A DNA stretch of 7,704 nucleotides. Origin: JAGMCJ01 sp046761005 (GTDB lineage: Archaea; Thermoplasmatota; Thermoplasmata; RBG-16-68-12; JAGMCJ01). The notes below the pieces were generated by a model. That model was not told the DNA's origin and did no database searches. It saw only the letters and a program-made list of their open reading frames with translations. Below are positions 1 to 5,798 of the stretch, piece by piece; the first letter of the stretch is position 1; every line of letters starts with the position of its first letter. Position numbers and translations under genes: made by a program. The stretch is from assembly GCA_046761005.1 (NCBI GenBank), contig JBHIFI010000072.1:1-7704 (forward strand). The letters are read 5' to 3'.

Positions 1-100
1 GGTGATGACTAACTGGAGCAATGACCTGTGATGGAACGTGCGGGGTCGCTCCCCGTATGGTGGAAACCCGCTGATCTGGGTTCAAATCCCAGTGCCCCCA
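1..100 (+). tRNA. tRNA-Trp (probable), 3' exon plus part of its intron; 5' exon lies outside the window
   Basis: A tRNA 3' half ends at 100. The T arm is 76-80 (CTGGG) paired with 88-92 (CCCAG) around the loop TTCAAAT. The 3' acceptor strand is 93-99 (TGCCCCC), followed by discriminator A100. No CCA is encoded. The 3' anticodon strand lies at about 66-71 (ACCCGC) and the variable loop at about 71-75. What precedes it is not a tRNA body, so it is read as an intron ending near 64/65, at the usual archaeal site between positions 37 and 38. Trp is inferred from three things: the intron guide at 13-18 is complementary to the loop CUCCAG, TGG lies next to the 3' splice site, and the discriminator is A. 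The exon boundary is uncertain by one or two bases because I could not draw a perfect bulge-helix-bulge. The 5' exon, with expected acceptor GGGGGCA, is not visible, so the anticodon itself is not seen. Confidence 0.75.
2..34 (+). ncRNA. Box C/D 2'-O-methylation guide within the tRNA intron (box C, D' guide, box C')
   Basis: Box C is an exact GTGATGA at 2-8 (consensus RUGAUGA). A 12-base spacer follows, the spacing typical of archaeal C/D guides, then a D'-like ATGA at 21-24 (consensus CUGA). Three bases later comes a C' box, GTGATGG, at 28-34. In the spacer, bases 13-19 (CTGGAGC) are complementary to G31 through G37 of a tRNA-Trp anticodon arm containing CUCCAG. G16 is the fifth base upstream of D' and pairs with C34, so the N+5 rule predicts methylation of the wobble cytidine. 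Introns of archaeal tRNA-Trp are known to carry such guides, for positions 34 and 39. A terminal box D is not clear: CTGA does not occur between 35 and 65. A hairpin at 41-45/51-55 (CGGGG/CCCCG) follows. Confidence 0.7.
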
Positions 101-224
101 TTTCAACTGCTCATCGCTTCTAAGAGCCGTATTATTGCAGAGTCAACGATGGAAGCATCCCATCCACTCGCGAGAGAGTTTGATTTCAATTCGAACTGCC
201 ACTCGAGGTCGAATGATAGCAGTC

Positions 225-695
225 TTACATGAACTCATCGCGGGAGGTCGCAATGAAGATCAATCCTATGAGCCCAAGGAGGAAGCTGACTCCAAGCGGG
301 CCGATGGATATGAGACAAAAGACGCTCCCAACCAAGGCCAATGCGAAATTGGTCCTTTTGATTGCGAAAACTCCTCCGACTATCGCGAGAATTGAAGTGA
401 CGATTCCAATCGGTCCCAGTAGAGCAAAGGGAAAGAACCAGAAAAAGCCGTAGTACGGATAGTGGTCGAATAAATAGTATCCAAGAAATAAATAAGTCAT
501 GAATGCGCCGAATCCGAGACCGAGAATACCACCAACAAGAACCAGGATCCCTCCCTGGAAAGCGAGCTTGACTGGCTTGTGTCGAGAGGGCAGCGGGCGG
601 ACGGGTTCCAGAAAAACGGAAAGGGATGAACCACAACTCGGGCAAAAGATGAAATCATCTGGACTCTCTCTACCGCACTGTTCGCATTTCTTCAA
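225..695 (-). CDS. Zinc-ribbon membrane protein, function unknown
   Basis: A protein of 156 residues from a TTG start at 695-693. That start is chosen because GGAGGAGGGA (complement of 701-710) lies just upstream at normal spacing, and because it puts the zinc ribbon at the extreme N-terminus. A longer reading from 791 would cross the TATA element. Cys4, Cys7, Cys18 and Cys21 form CxxC-x10-CxxC, a short cytosolic zinc-ribbon knuckle (KKCEQCG, FCPSCGSSL). A linker with several prolines and basic residues follows (about 31-43). The rest is hydrophobic and glycine-rich: segments at about 47-76, 84-111 and 117-149, the last long enough for two passes, with an aromatic stretch at 73-88. Ribbon-plus-membrane proteins of this size are common in archaea and mostly uncharacterised; the ribbon may bind a partner or simply stabilise the N-terminus. 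It lies 118 bases downstream of the dehydrogenase gene on the same strand but has its own promoter. Confidence 0.8.
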   Translation of the reverse strand: MKKCEQCGRESPDDFIFCPSCGSSLSVFLEPVRPLPSRHKPVKLAFQGGILVLVGGILGLGFGAFMTYLFLGYYLFDHYPYYGFFWFFPFALLGPIGIVTSILAIVGGVFAIKRTNFALALVGSVFCLISIGPLGVSFLLGLIGLIFIATSRDEFM

Positions 696-700
696 CGCTG

Positions 701-750
701 TCCCTCCTCCGACACACGTAATGGCTTGATGAAGGTATCGGTATTTAATT
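701..750 (-). promoter_or_regulatory. TATA box and ribosome binding site for the zinc-ribbon gene
   Basis: On the minus strand AATTAAATAC (complement of 741-750) is a good archaeal TATA element. It would place the transcription start near 718, giving a leader of about 23 bases that contains GGAGGAGGGA (complement of 701-710) before the TTG at 695. This supports both a separate promoter within the gap after the dehydrogenase gene and the choice of the TTG start. Confidence 0.6.
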
Positions 751-813
751 GATTCCAAACGCTGTTTTGAAGGTGAATACAGCCCGCCCACTTATGGTCT
801 ACAATTCGCGGGT

Positions 814-2445
814 TCATTCCTCTTGCATGAATGGATACCTGTAGTCTTTGGGCGGGAGGAGGTTTTCCTTAATCGTTCTTATGGAAACCCACCGGAGCAG
901 ATTGTACATGCTTCCCGCCTTGTCGTTCGTCCCCGACTTCCTCGCCCCGCCAAAGGGTTGCTGGCCGACAACCGCTCCGGTTGGCTTGTCGTTTATATAG
1001 AAATTCCCCGCCGCGTTCCTCAATACCCTGTTTGCGAGAATAATTGCCTCCCTGTCCTTCGCGAATATCGAGCCAGTCAGACCATAAGGAGAAGTCTCGT
1101 CGCATAGCCTCAGTGTCTCCTCATACTGGAGGTCTGGATATAGGTAGACAGTGAGCACAGGCCCAAAAATCTCTTCCTCCATCAACTTGGACTTCGGATT
1201 CTTGACCAATACCACGGTAGGTTCTACGAACCACCCTCTGGAATCATCGCAACTCCCACCGAAGATTATCTCTGTCCCCTTCGCCCTTTTCGCGTAGTCG
1301 ATATAGTTCTTTATCTTGCCGAAGGATGCGTGGTCGATTACCGCATTGACGAAGTTGCTGAAGTCCGTTGGCGGGCCCATCTTGATCGATTTCAAATCCT
1401 TGAGAAGCCTCCTCTTCACCTTCGACCAAATCGATGCCGGTATGTAGGCGCGTGAAGCGGCGGAGCACTTCTGGCCCTGATACTCGAAGGCCCCACGGAT
1501 CATCGCTGTAACGAGCTCGTCCACATCAGCGGTCTTGTGGGCGAATATGAAATCCTTCCCGCCCGTCTCGCCAACAATCCTCGGATAGGTCCTGTAGGTG
1601 TCCAGGTTATTCGCGATTTGCTTCCACATCCAGTCGAAAGTCTCCGTGCTACCAGTGAAATGAAGTCCCGCGAAATGGGGATTTCTGAAGACATGCTTGG
1701 AGATTTTCACTCCAGGTCCTGGAAGCATGGTTATCACACCAGGTGGGACCCCCGCCTCCTGGAAAAGCTCCCGAATGAAGTGGGATGTGTAGACCGCAGA
1801 GGTCGCAGGCTTCCATATAACGACATTTCCCATCATAGCGGGCGCCGACGGAAGATTTCCCATTATGGAAGCGAAGTTGAATGGGGTGACCGCGAAAACG
1901 AATCCCTCGAGCGGTCTGTATTCCATGCTGTTCACCATGTTCCCCCCGCTCTCAGGCTGTATCTCGTATATCTTCGACATGTAGTGGACATTGAACCTGA
2001 GGAAATCGATGAGTTCGCAAGCCGAATCGATCTCCGCCTGAAAGACGTTCTTATCTTGACAGAGCATGGCTGCCGCATTCAGCGTCATTCGATAGGGACC
2101 GGAGAGGAGATCCGCCGCCCTCAAGAATACGGCAGCTCTGTCAACCCAAGGCATGTTCGCCCACTCCTCCCTAGATGACAGCGCAACATCTATCGCCTTT
2201 TCCACAAGCTCATCGGTCACCTTGTGATATCTTCCGAGCACACGGGAATGGTCGTGCGCACATACGCACTTCCCTACATCACCGGTCCTGTACCGCCTAC
2301 CTGCGATGAAAATCGGGATTTCTATTTCCTTTGACTGAAGTTCCTCTAGCTTTCTCTTCAGTGCCTCTCTTTCCTCCGTTCCAGGTGCGTATGAGAGAAC
2401 TGGCTCGTTCCTTGGTCGCTCGACACTCGAGATTCTGTTTGCCAT
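814..2445 (-). CDS. pruA: 1-pyrroline-5-carboxylate dehydrogenase (L-glutamate gamma-semialdehyde dehydrogenase), ALDH4A1 type
   Basis: A complete 543-residue NAD-dependent aldehyde dehydrogenase. It oxidises glutamate semialdehyde, in equilibrium with 1-pyrroline-5-carboxylate, to glutamate, the second step of proline degradation; it should be cytosolic. Active-site features are all present: Asn190 in TPFNFAS, Lys212 in WKPAT (cofactor ribose), GSTETF at 265-270, the general base Glu293 in GETGGKDF, the nucleophile Cys327 in GQKCSAASR, and EEIFGPV at 424-430. The C-terminal block (VLRNAAGNFYINDK, then QQPFGGARKSGTNDK) is specific to the P5CDH group that includes mitochondrial ALDH4A1 rather than to generic aldehyde dehydrogenases. 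Length fits that group. ATG at 2445 is preceded by GGAGG (complement of 2453-2457) seven bases away. No proline dehydrogenase domain is fused and no proline dehydrogenase gene is visible nearby, so the partner enzyme must lie elsewhere. The symbol follows common usage for this group. Confidence 0.95.
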   Translation of the reverse strand: MANRISSVERPRNEPVLSYAPGTEEREALKRKLEELQSKEIEIPIFIAGRRYRTGDVGKCVCAHDHSRVLGRYHKVTDELVEKAIDVALSSREEWANMPWVDRAAVFLRAADLLSGPYRMTLNAAAMLCQDKNVFQAEIDSACELIDFLRFNVHYMSKIYEIQPESGGNMVNSMEYRPLEGFVFAVTPFNFASIMGNLPSAPAMMGNVVIWKPATSAVYTSHFIRELFQEAGVPPGVITMLPGPGVKISKHVFRNPHFAGLHFTGSTETFDWMWKQIANNLDTYRTYPRIVGETGGKDFIFAHKTADVDELVTAMIRGAFEYQGQKCSAASRAYIPASIWSKVKRRLLKDLKSIKMGPPTDFSNFVNAVIDHASFGKIKNYIDYAKRAKGTEIIFGGSCDDSRGWFVEPTVVLVKNPKSKLMEEEIFGPVLTVYLYPDLQYEETLRLCDETSPYGLTGSIFAKDREAIILANRVLRNAAGNFYINDKPTGAVVGQQPFGGARKSGTNDKAGSMYNLLRWVSIRTIKENLLPPKDYRYPFMQEE

Positions 2446-2597
2446 GCACCTTCCTCCCCGTTACATAACCATATGTGCTGCTCCGACAACTAATGAAAAT
2501 CAGATAGTTGAATTTAGTGGTCGCAGAATGCATACCTTTTGGGAATGAGGGATGGACACTCCCCAACGTTGTAACTTCAGTCGTTGACAAGCTAGGA

Positions 2598-2605
2598 TTA
2601 AAATA
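2598..2605 (+). promoter_or_regulatory. Candidate TATA box upstream of the cca leader
   Basis: TTAAAATA with a purine-containing GCTAGGA immediately upstream (possible BRE) fits the archaeal consensus and predicts a start near 2626-2630 if read rightward. That would give a leader of nearly 200 bases for the CCA-adding enzyme gene, or the promoter of a very short RNA ending at the T-run at 2670-2675. The element is nearly symmetric, so leftward reading cannot be excluded. Confidence 0.35.
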
Positions 2606-2656
2606 GAAGGGCTCGCCTCTTGACAATCGCGAGAGCTAGAAAATATCGGGAACGGC

Positions 2657-2675
2657 AAGGACGTGGTCCTTTTTT
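2657..2675 (+). terminator. Terminator-like hairpin with T-run, upstream of the CCA-adding enzyme gene
   Basis: AAGGAC (2657-2662), loop GTG, and GTCCTT (2666-2671) form a perfect six-pair stem running into six Ts (2670-2675). It sits inside a wider inverted repeat, CGGGAACGG at 2647-2655 and CCGTTCCCG at 2703-2711. No rightward gene ends here, so if it terminates anything it would be a short leader or small RNA. Archaeal termination depends mainly on the T-run rather than a hairpin, so the function is uncertain. Confidence 0.35.
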
Positions 2676-2827
2676 ACCCCCTCCTCCTATCAAACCACAA
2701 GTCCGTTCCCGTAACCTAGTCTTCCTGTTCGCAACAACTGCGAATGAATCAAATGAACACCTTCCGCGCCCTCGCTCTCCCCCTGACTAAGAGAAGGTTT
2801 TTCTATCCTCCCTTCTTTTTGCCTTCG

Positions 2828-4165
2828 TTGAATGTGAAGAATATACTTGACCGTATCATTCCAACGGAAGAGGAAGAGGCCCAGTTGCGGGATGTAGTTT
2901 CAGATTTGATAGGTTCCGCTCAAAAGGAAATCGATAGATTGAACGTGGATGCGAATGCATTTCTCACTGGATCAGTTGCCAAGAACACGCACCTAAAGAA
3001 CCCGGAGATAGACATCTTCATCGGCTTCTCAGACAAGACCACCAGGAAGGATCTGGAGAGGTATGGCCTAGAGATAGGTGAAAAAGTCCTGAAAGGAAGG
3101 AAGATGTACGCTGAGCATCCCTACATACATGGTGCGTATAGAGGATTCGAGGTGGACATAGTCCCGTGCTACCGCTTGAAGAGTGCAAAAGGCAAAGTAA
3201 CGGCGGTTGACAGGACACCCTTTCATGCGAAGTACGTGATTGGAAACCTCAAGAAGGGACAGGAGAACGAGGTCCGTCTCTTCAAGCAGTTTGCGAAAGG
3301 CATAGGGGTCTATGGTGCTGAGGCCAAGGTCCAGGGGCTCTCAGGATATCTCTGCGAACTACTTATCCTGAAGTACGGAACCTTCACGAATCTAGTGAAG
3401 AATGCATCGAAATGGGAAGATAGGATTTCTATAGAGCTGGACAAGAAGGCAAGAAAGGATTTCGATGACCCGCTAAATGTCATCGACCCTGTCGATCCAG
3501 GAAGGAATGTGGCCTCAGCAGTCTCTGCGGATCAGCTTGCCACGCTCATTCACGCCTGCAAGGAGTACCTAAGAAATCCTTCAGAGAGGTTCTTCTTCCC
3601 TACTGAGCCGAGAATCCTAACTAAAGAGGAACTCGCTGCCGAGATGGAGACCAGAGGAACACACTTTGTTTGCGTAGAGACAGGAAAGCCAGACGTAACT
3701 GATGATATTCTCTACCCCCAATTGAGAAAGATGAAAAGGGCTATTGTCGAGTTATGCGAATCGGAGGGATTCGCGGTAGTCGATTCGAGATTCGATGTTA
3801 CGGATGGCAAGGTAGTACTGCTTCTCGAATTCGAAATCTGGAGGCTTCCAAGAGCGAAGAAGCGCATCGGACCGCCCACGACCAATAGGAATGTATCAGG
3901 GTTCCTCGCAAGATGGTCCAAATCGCGTCTAGCATTATCCCGTCCGTTCATAGAGGGGAGTCGATGGGTGGTTTTCATAGAGAGACCAAATGAGAATGTT
4001 CAGGACCTCCTCGAGAACAGAATCATGGAACTGAGTCTGGGAAAGGACATTCGCAAAGAGGCGAAAAGAGGGGTCAAGATTATCGGTGGCAAGAGAATCC
4101 TCACTAAGGACAGATTGGGCATATTGACGGCACTATTGGACAAGAGGTTTCCCTGGGAATATTAG
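2828..4165 (+). CDS. cca: CCA tRNA nucleotidyltransferase, archaeal class I
   Basis: Adds or repairs the 3' CCA of tRNAs using CTP and ATP without a nucleic acid template; the tRNA at 1-100 lacks an encoded CCA and would need it. From the TTG at 2828 the protein has 445 residues. The nucleotidyltransferase head carries the GS motif (TGSVAKNTHLKNPEIDIF) with acidic residues Glu60 and Asp62, then Asp110 in FEVDIVPCYRL. As I recall the Archaeoglobus fulgidus enzyme, its metal-binding residues are at almost the same positions. The nucleotide-binding and central segments AVDRTPFHAKY, GLSGYLCELLILKYG and VIDPVDPGRNVA follow, then KPDVTDDILYPQLRK in the tail domain. An in-frame ATG at 2744 would add 28 residues (Pro/Phe/Arg-rich) with no counterpart in the family and no ribosome binding site, so TTG 2828 or GTG 2834 is preferred; a weak TTTTTCTATC lies about 26 bases upstream. 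It ends 12 bases from the convergent gene. Confidence 0.93.
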   Translation: MNVKNILDRIIPTEEEEAQLRDVVSDLIGSAQKEIDRLNVDANAFLTGSVAKNTHLKNPEIDIFIGFSDKTTRKDLERYGLEIGEKVLKGRKMYAEHPYIHGAYRGFEVDIVPCYRLKSAKGKVTAVDRTPFHAKYVIGNLKKGQENEVRLFKQFAKGIGVYGAEAKVQGLSGYLCELLILKYGTFTNLVKNASKWEDRISIELDKKARKDFDDPLNVIDPVDPGRNVASAVSADQLATLIHACKEYLRNPSERFFFPTEPRILTKEELAAEMETRGTHFVCVETGKPDVTDDILYPQLRKMKRAIVELCESEGFAVVDSRFDVTDGKVVLLLEFEIWRLPRAKKRIGPPTTNRNVSGFLARWSKSRLALSRPFIEGSRWVVFIERPNENVQDLLENRIMELSLGKDIRKEAKRGVKIIGGKRILTKDRLGILTALLDKRFPWEY

Positions 4166-4177
4166 TATGGATTAAGG

Positions 4178-4864
4178 TCAAGACAATCTGAGGGTGAAGG
4201 AGAAAGTAGTCTTGTGTCCAGCCTTATCCCAGGCAGTGATTGTTACGGGGATTGTATCCTGGTACGTCACCCCGAATGTGTCCCCGTAAGTGTTGGGTTC
4301 TACGCCTCCCCACAAACCTACCTCCTGTGGAACGCCTTCGACTGCCATTTCTACTCTACTTATGCCTACATTATCGGTAATCTTCGCCTTTATAGCCAGA
4401 TTATCTGAACCACTGTCCAAAAGAGTCAGGTCAACCTGAGAGTCCCTCGAAACTTTGGTCCAATTCAATGCATCTCCACTTACCTGAACATCCGAAATGA
4501 CAGGCTTCGCTAGGTCGCTAAAAGGCGGATTTAGAAGAAGAACCCATATGGAAAGCCATGTGAATACAAAGACAGCACCGTTACCAAGCCAGGCCTTCTT
4601 CTCGAAATCCTCCACATCGATGTTGAAAAGTGGATAGACGTACCTCAGGCTCAAGATACCGATAATCGCCGCCAAAAGGCCAAATATAGAGACGCCTATC
4701 AATGCAAGCTGCCAGGACACGATGGCAAAGGGAAGAGCGTAGAAGAAAGTGATAATCCCTACCTTGGCATTCACCAATTCCTTTCTCATGAATTCCCTCT
4801 CATCGAACTCGGGCCGCTTGAAAACGACTTTCTCCTCCCTCTTGTGTCTCTTCTTCTTGGCCAT
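4178..4864 (-). CDS. Membrane protein with C-terminal Ig-like beta-sandwich domain, function unknown
   Basis: A protein of 228 residues; I do not recognise a named family. A strongly basic N-terminus (KKKRHKREEKVVFKR) precedes membrane segments at about 33-52, 54-78 and 93-112. The remaining 115 residues are polar and beta-rich. ITDNVGISRVEMAVEG and VTITAWDKAGHKTTFSFTL follow the pattern of Ig-like/cadherin-like domains of secreted and surface proteins. With a basic, presumably cytosolic N-terminus and three passes, the Ig-like domain would face outward, which fits a surface or adhesion-type role (inference). No ribosome binding site precedes ATG 4864. AGTTATTAG (complement of 4889-4897) lies about 28 bases upstream, compatible with a leaderless transcript. 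It converges on the CCA-adding enzyme gene with a 12-base gap. Confidence 0.8.
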   Translation of the reverse strand: MAKKKRHKREEKVVFKRPEFDEREFMRKELVNAKVGIITFFYALPFAIVSWQLALIGVSIFGLLAAIIGILSLRYVYPLFNIDVEDFEKKAWLGNGAVFVFTWLSIWVLLLNPPFSDLAKPVISDVQVSGDALNWTKVSRDSQVDLTLLDSGSDNLAIKAKITDNVGISRVEMAVEGVPQEVGLWGGVEPNTYGDTFGVTYQDTIPVTITAWDKAGHKTTFSFTLRLS

Positions 4865-4928
4865 TCTAGCCTCATAATAAGCAGTTGCCTAATAACTCTT
4901 TCTTGCTCATTAGGAGGGAAGCCAACCA

Positions 4929-4935
4929 TTAAATA
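4929..4935 (+). promoter_or_regulatory. TATA box for the 4960-5798 operon
   Basis: TTAAATA is centred about 28 bases upstream of ATG 4960, so transcription should start at or within a base or two of the start codon. There is no ribosome binding site before the ATG, as expected for a leaderless archaeal mRNA. Confidence 0.65.
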
Positions 4936-4959
4936 TCCCGTAATAATGAAGAACAATCG

Positions 4960-5322
4960 ATGAAATTTGAACTGCCAAAGAGAGTTGTTCTCATTATCCT
5001 GGCGGCCGTCGTCATTGCTGTCCTTCTCTACATATTGGGCGTCCCATCGTTCGCCATCGCCCTTGTGGGCATAGGCATCTGGGTCATCCTCTTGATAGCG
5101 CAAGGAGGCCACGTAGAGGGAAACCCATACAAGAGAATGGGGTATTCTTCCTTACCCGACTTCGTTGAGGTTTCTCAGTACCGGAAGAGGCAGAAGGAGG
5201 AGCTTCAGGACCGGGCGTCGCCTGAAGTCACGATCTTCATGTTTCTCCTGGGCCTCATTTTCTTCCTCATCGGTCTTTTGGCCTTTCTCTTTCCGTGGAA
5301 CATCTGGAGCGTTTTCCGGTGA
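4960..5322 (+). CDS. Small three-pass membrane protein, function unknown
   Basis: A protein of 120 residues. Hydrophobic segments lie at about 8-27, 29-48 and 90-112. Between the second and third is a charged loop of about 40 residues (HVEGNPYKRMGYSSLPDFVEVSQYRKRQKEELQD), whose second half could be helical. I see no catalytic or metal-binding motif. The start is supported by the TATA element 28 bases upstream. Its TGA (5320-5322) overlaps the GTG start of the LOG-type gene by four bases (GTGA), so the two should be co-transcribed and translationally coupled, suggesting but not proving a joint role. No family is recognised. Confidence 0.8.
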   Translation: MKFELPKRVVLIILAAVVIAVLLYILGVPSFAIALVGIGIWVILLIAQGGHVEGNPYKRMGYSSLPDFVEVSQYRKRQKEELQDRASPEVTIFMFLLGLIFFLIGLLAFLFPWNIWSVFR

Positions 5323-5798
5323 TCATTGGCGTCATCGGCGGAGGGGATGTTTCAGATGAGATAGGAGAGTTGGCAAGAGAGGTGGGCAAGGGAATCGCTG
5401 AAAACGATGCCATTCTGATTTGTGGAGGGCTCGGTGGCGTCATGGAGATGGCTTGTAAAGGTGCCAAAGAAGCAAATGGATTAACCGTGGGCGTACTTCC
5501 ATCCATGAATCCAGATGATGCGAATCCCTATGTGGATGTACGCATCCCAACAGGTATGGGCTCTGCGAGGAATGCCATCATTGCGCTAGCTGCTGATGCA
5601 CTCATAGCCATCGGCGGGAGATATGGAACTCTCTCAGAGATAGCCCACGGGCTGAATGTGGGCAAGAAGGTGGTCGGCCTAGGGACATGGAAAATTGACA
5701 TCATCGATGAGCACCATGGGAACTTCATTCCCGCCAGAGATGCGAAGGAGGCGATCCGAGCTGCGGTAAGAGAGGCCGAAAAGAGAACTACCCCTTAG
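5319..5798 (+). CDS. LOG/SLOG-type Rossmann-fold protein, TIGR00725-like (lysine decarboxylase-like family)
   Basis: A protein of 159 residues from GTG 5319, chosen because it overlaps the upstream TGA by four bases, has GGAG at 5306-5309, and starts directly on the first beta strand (IIGVIGGG). The family signatures are a glycine-rich first loop, CGGLGGVMEMACKGAKEANG at 35-54, GMGSARN at 79-85, and GGRYGTLSEIA at 99-109, corresponding to the PGGxGTxxE motif of LOG proteins with Glu107 retained. LOG enzymes release free base from nucleoside 5'-monophosphates, and relatives in the SLOG superfamily bind nucleotide-derived ligands. TIGR00725 members are short and mostly of unknown activity, so phosphoribohydrolase function is a possibility only. 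No membrane segments; expected in the cytosol, perhaps working with the co-encoded membrane protein. Its 3' end overlaps the convergent DUF2085-type gene by 11 bases. Confidence 0.85.
   Translation: MIIGVIGGGDVSDEIGELAREVGKGIAENDAILICGGLGGVMEMACKGAKEANGLTVGVLPSMNPDDANPYVDVRIPTGMGSARNAIIALAADALIAIGGRYGTLSEIAHGLNVGKKVVGLGTWKIDIIDEHHGNFIPARDAKEAIRAAVREAEKRTTP

Larger units (their letters stand above)
2446..2827. other. Divergent intergenic region between the P5CDH and CCA-adding enzyme genes
   Basis: About 380 bases with no convincing gene. From left to right it holds the GGAGG ribosome binding site of the leftward P5CDH gene, a TATA-like TTAAAATA at 2598-2605, a small inverted repeat CTCGC/GCGAG (2612-2616 and 2629-2633), a hairpin with a T-run (2657-2675) enclosed by a 9-base inverted repeat (2647-2655 and 2703-2711), and a pyrimidine-rich tract. 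I could not identify a clear P5CDH promoter. An ATG at 2744 is in frame with the CCA-adding enzyme but is not preferred as its start. Confidence 0.6.

Noticed and set aside
71..74. CTGA as the terminal box D of the intron guide
   Set aside because: It lies in the presumed variable loop of the mature tRNA, and the sequence upstream of it forms the anticodon stem rather than a free guide.
40..75. Reading the GC-rich hairpin (41-55) as the long variable arm of a Leu or Ser tRNA
   Set aside because: The hairpin is separated from the T arm by about 20 bases that do not fit an anticodon-to-variable-arm layout, whereas the intron interpretation explains both the C/D boxes and the TGG near the splice site.
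101..224. Gap between the tRNA and the zinc-ribbon gene
   Set aside because: Short open frames here overlap the tRNA or run antisense to the zinc-ribbon gene; I see no gene, repeat or clear terminator.
1537..2178. A 213-codon open frame on the plus strand inside the P5CDH gene
   Set aside because: It is fully antisense to conserved dehydrogenase codons, and its translation shows no domain or membrane pattern; it is a by-product of the coding strand's base composition.
2584..2605. TTGACA followed by a TAAAAT-like element, resembling a bacterial sigma-70 promoter
   Set aside because: The surrounding genes are archaeal, so the AT-rich part is read as a TATA box and the TTGACA as chance.
2297..2626. 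Minus-strand open frame of 109 codons extending upstream from within the P5CDH gene
   Set aside because: It overlaps the real P5CDH start and ribosome binding site in another frame and its translation has no recognisable features.
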